Shown: positions 22,110-22,652 of the stretch, piece after piece
How positions within the stretch are numbered: position 1 is the first letter of the stretch
How the letters are laid out: every line of letters starts with the position of its first letter
Assembly: GCA_045536155.1 (NCBI GenBank)
Contig: JAZSMZ010000005.1
Location: 1 to 22,652, forward strand
DNA: 22,652 nt
Direction of reading: 5' to 3'
Source: JAZQNC01 sp045536155
Lineage (GTDB): Bacteria; Bacillota; Clostridia; Oscillospirales; CAG-272
Notes under the pieces: model-generated
What the model was told of the DNA's origin: nothing
Seen by the model: the letters and a program-made list of their open reading frames with translations, nothing else
Databases searched by the model: none
Made by a program: the position numbers and the translations under genes

Positions 22110-22652
22110 TTACAGCTTGATCTGTTCGGGGAACGCTTCTTTTCGCATGATCCTCCACATCTTGTCGATATAAGACAACGTGTAAAAATTCTCATAGTAG
22201 TGATAGTAAAACGCACCCTTTAGTGTCATTTCATAAATACCATCGTGTTCTTTGATGAACCCTAATCGCTTTGCAACCCAAAGCTCAAATCCATACATTT
22301 TTTTTAACGGCACACCAAAGAATTTTTCAAAATCACGTGCATTTACTCTTGTACTGTATGCCGTCCAAAACAGCCAGTAAATCATTCGTTGCCGTTTGGT
22401 AAAGCGAATTGTCAATGATGTGGCGAGGTTGCCGGAACGAATCCTTTCGCAGTAGGACTCCACATCAAAAGTATTGATTTTGAATTGCCCTTTGAATAGG
22501 CTTGTAGCAGAACAACCGAATCCGAGAAAGTTATCTCTGGTCATGGATGAATAGTTTGCGTCCGGTTCGCTTGAGAAAGTCCATATAGAACTCCGAGAAT
22601 ATCCTTTGCCCAAACAGTATTGTGTGATAGCATCCAGTAACTCTCGTTTTTC
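22110..22652 (-). CDS. HemN/HemW-like radical SAM protein, C-terminal part (truncated by window)
   Basis: The frame is open to the window edge, so the start and the radical SAM CxxxCxxC core are not seen; 180 residues are visible. The stretch GYSRSSIWTFSSEP, the NFLGFGCSATS segment and a C-terminal winged-helix-like part (LKKMYGFELWVAKRLGF, MTLKGAFYYHYYENFYTL) follow the C-terminal half of oxygen-independent coproporphyrinogen oxidase-like proteins. Those use S-adenosylmethionine for heme-related chemistry or, as HemW, for heme handling; which one cannot be decided here. The TTG at 22611-22613 is an internal codon, since the frame continues with ELLDAITQYC upstream. The region is more AT-rich than most of the window, which may mark acquired DNA. 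Confidence 0.75.
   Translation of the reverse strand, partial: EKRELLDAITQYCLGKGYSRSSIWTFSSEPDANYSSMTRDNFLGFGCSATSLFKGQFKINTFDVESYCERIRSGNLATSLTIRFTKRQRMIYWLFWTAYSTRVNARDFEKFFGVPLKKMYGFELWVAKRLGFIKEHDGIYEMTLKGAFYYHYYENFYTLSYIDKMWRIMRKEAFPEQIKL

Noticed and set aside
22071..22112. Programmed stop-codon read-through from the HemN-like gene into the 51-aa frame
   Set aside because: The frames match, but the HemN-like product already ends at a natural C-terminus, the stop is TAA, and the second frame has its own ATG and GGAG, so read-through is not needed.

Overview
The window looks like a chromosomal piece of a moderate-GC, low-GC-Gram-positive anaerobe of the class Clostridia. The evidence is a SpoIID-type sporulation/cell-wall protein, Shine-Dalgarno sites of the GGAGG type, sigma-A style promoters with 17-bp spacers, a DUF362-ferredoxin protein, the DUF1461 membrane family beside a Cof-type HAD phosphatase, and short GC-rich palindromic repeats of a kind I associate with uncultured gut Clostridia. 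No rRNA, tRNA, CRISPR array or intact transposase was seen. Most of the window is chromosomal backbone; the two places that look acquired or rearranged are about 3.54-4.50 kb and the right end beyond 21.75 kb.

Layout: 1-3534 (+) holds the end of an Lhr-like helicase, a divergent PRPP synthetase and a Gfo/Idh/MocA oxidoreductase. 3541-4499 is a repeat-rich island with one AT-rich unknown gene, bounded by two related inverted copies of a terminator-like repeat. 4499-7267 (-) is a two-gene unit, a secreted unknown protein followed by a SpoIID-domain protein, with a clear promoter. 7311-9888 (-) is an overlapping pair of AI-2E family transporters. Its promoter lies back to back with that of the divergent DUF362/ferredoxin gene (10062-11228, +). 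A convergent terminator separates that gene from the minus-strand pair of a MinD-like ATPase and a methylglyoxal-synthase-like protein (11262-12645).

12646-12880 contains a perfect consensus promoter that fires straight into a strong terminator hairpin. To its right are a small surface protein (-), an RNHCP zinc protein (+), a very large alpha-2-macroglobulin-like lipoprotein (+) with a small membrane protein behind it, a zinc-ribbon membrane protein (-), a HAD phosphatase/DUF1461 pair (+), and the C-terminal part of a HemN/HemW-like radical SAM protein (-). That last gene is followed by a 51-aa reading frame too short for ordinary gene calling.

The main points of interest are the promoter-terminator unit at 12806-12874, a methylglyoxal-synthase-like protein with alanine in place of the catalytic aspartate, an alpha-2-macroglobulin-like lipoprotein without the thioester motif, the inverted repeat pair around the AT-rich gene, and the small reading frame at the right end.
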